Assembly: GCF_000426645.1 (NCBI RefSeq)
Contig: NZ_AUFT01000008.1
Coordinates: forward strand, 390,696 to 454,695
DNA length: 64,000 nucleotides
Source of the DNA: Nakamurella lactea DSM 19367
Lineage (GTDB): Bacteria; Actinomycetota; Actinomycetes; Mycobacteriales; Nakamurellaceae
Reading direction: 5' to 3'
Below are positions 63,687-64,000 of this stretch, piece after piece. Numbering within the stretch: the stretch's first letter is position 1; the number at the start of each line of letters is the position of its first letter. The position numbers and the translations under genes are program-made. The notes beneath the pieces are model-generated. The model had not been told where the DNA came from, made no database searches, and was given only the letters and a program-made list of their open reading frames with translations.

Positions 63687-64000
63687 TCAAGCCGCCGTGT
63701 TGTTGGTCGTGTTTTGGTTGGTCAGGAGGCGTTGCAGGGTGTGGTGTTTTTCGGGGCTGTAGGCGAGGTTGTCTTGCCAGCAGTGCCAGATGACGAACAG
63801 CCAGGCGCGGGCCAGGATGCGGACGGCGTGGGGGTGGTCGTGGCCTCGGTCTCGGGCTCGGTTGTAGAGGTCGGCGGCCCAGGGGTTGGCGTGGCGGGAG
63901 TCGCCGGCGAAGTCGGTGACGGCGTCGCGGAGTTGTTTGTCGCAGGCCCAGCGGAAGCCGACGGCGCGGATCTTGCCGGATTGGCGGGTGGAGGGTGCGA
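63687..64000 (-). mobile_element. 3' end of an IS110-family transposase gene
   Basis: On the minus strand an open frame enters at the window edge and stops at 63687. It reads STRQSGKIRAVGFRWACDK, LRDAVTDFAGDSRHANPWAA, NRARDRGHDHPHAVRILARA and WLFVIWHCWQDNLAYSPEKH, ending TNNTAA. This is the C-terminal Transposase_20 domain of IS110-type recombinases, which act with a DEDD N-domain and a structured guide RNA; those parts lie beyond the window. The element end must fall in the 11 bp between this stop and the DUF6457 stop, or overlap the latter. Confidence 0.85.

Noticed and set aside
63569..63793. Plus-strand frame across the DUF6457 end and the IS110 end
   Set aside because: It spans the DUF6457 stop in another frame and is antisense to the clear IS110 transposase C-terminus.

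Overview
The window comes from a very GC-rich bacterium with long reading frames, GTG/ATG starts, frequent 4-bp ATGA/GTGA gene overlaps, a DtxR/IdeR-type iron box, a GT87 mannosyltransferase, IniA-like dynamins and class F sortase. Together these point to an actinomycete, perhaps a Nakamurella-like one. The genus is inference only.

Layout. 1-546: end of an unrecognised gene. 598-4763 (minus): galactose operon deoR-galT-galE-galK. 4899-5069: three copies of a 57-bp repeat, followed by ilvA. 6645-10664: copper operon csoR-copZ-secreted protein-copA with a CsoR-type operator. 10689-12556: two hypotheticals and an AlaX editing protein. 12751-31914: probable catabolic island for cyclic amides or ureides, holding hydantoinase/oxoprolinase A and B, a BMP-type (nucleoside-like) ABC importer, an NmrA-like protein, a CaiB-type CoA transferase, a fused acyl-CoA carboxyltransferase, an AidB-like acyl-CoA dehydrogenase, carbamate kinase and a barbiturase/cyanuric acid hydrolase family enzyme. 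It is interrupted on the minus strand by a small iron-box-preceded Cys-rich protein and a GT87 mannosyltransferase.

31945-43664 (minus): a MASE-like GGDEF protein, an S9 peptidase, trmB, an FAD-linked oxidase, a large Tat-exported GH78 rhamnosidase, and an epimerase-tetR pair with a palindromic operator. 43924-45554: CHRD protein plus class F sortase. 45622-47510 (minus): ABC-2 exporter.

47840-57347: the most unusual block. It is a same-strand run of a membrane-anchored Hsp70 lacking the substrate-binding domain, a dynamin-like GTPase, a minimal GrpE-like protein, a second dynamin-like GTPase with a membrane hairpin, and two Asp-rich repeat proteins with a small protein between them. It ends at a 41-bp near-perfect palindrome related to the 57-bp repeats near 5 kb.

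57513-62252: molybdenum hydroxylase operon coxS-coxL(form II)-coxM-coxG. 62257-63377: two large stem-loops sharing an inner 14-bp palindrome bracket a frameshifted DUF559-type gene. The window ends with a DUF6457 gene and the 3' end of an IS110-family transposase. I saw no tRNA, rRNA or CRISPR array.
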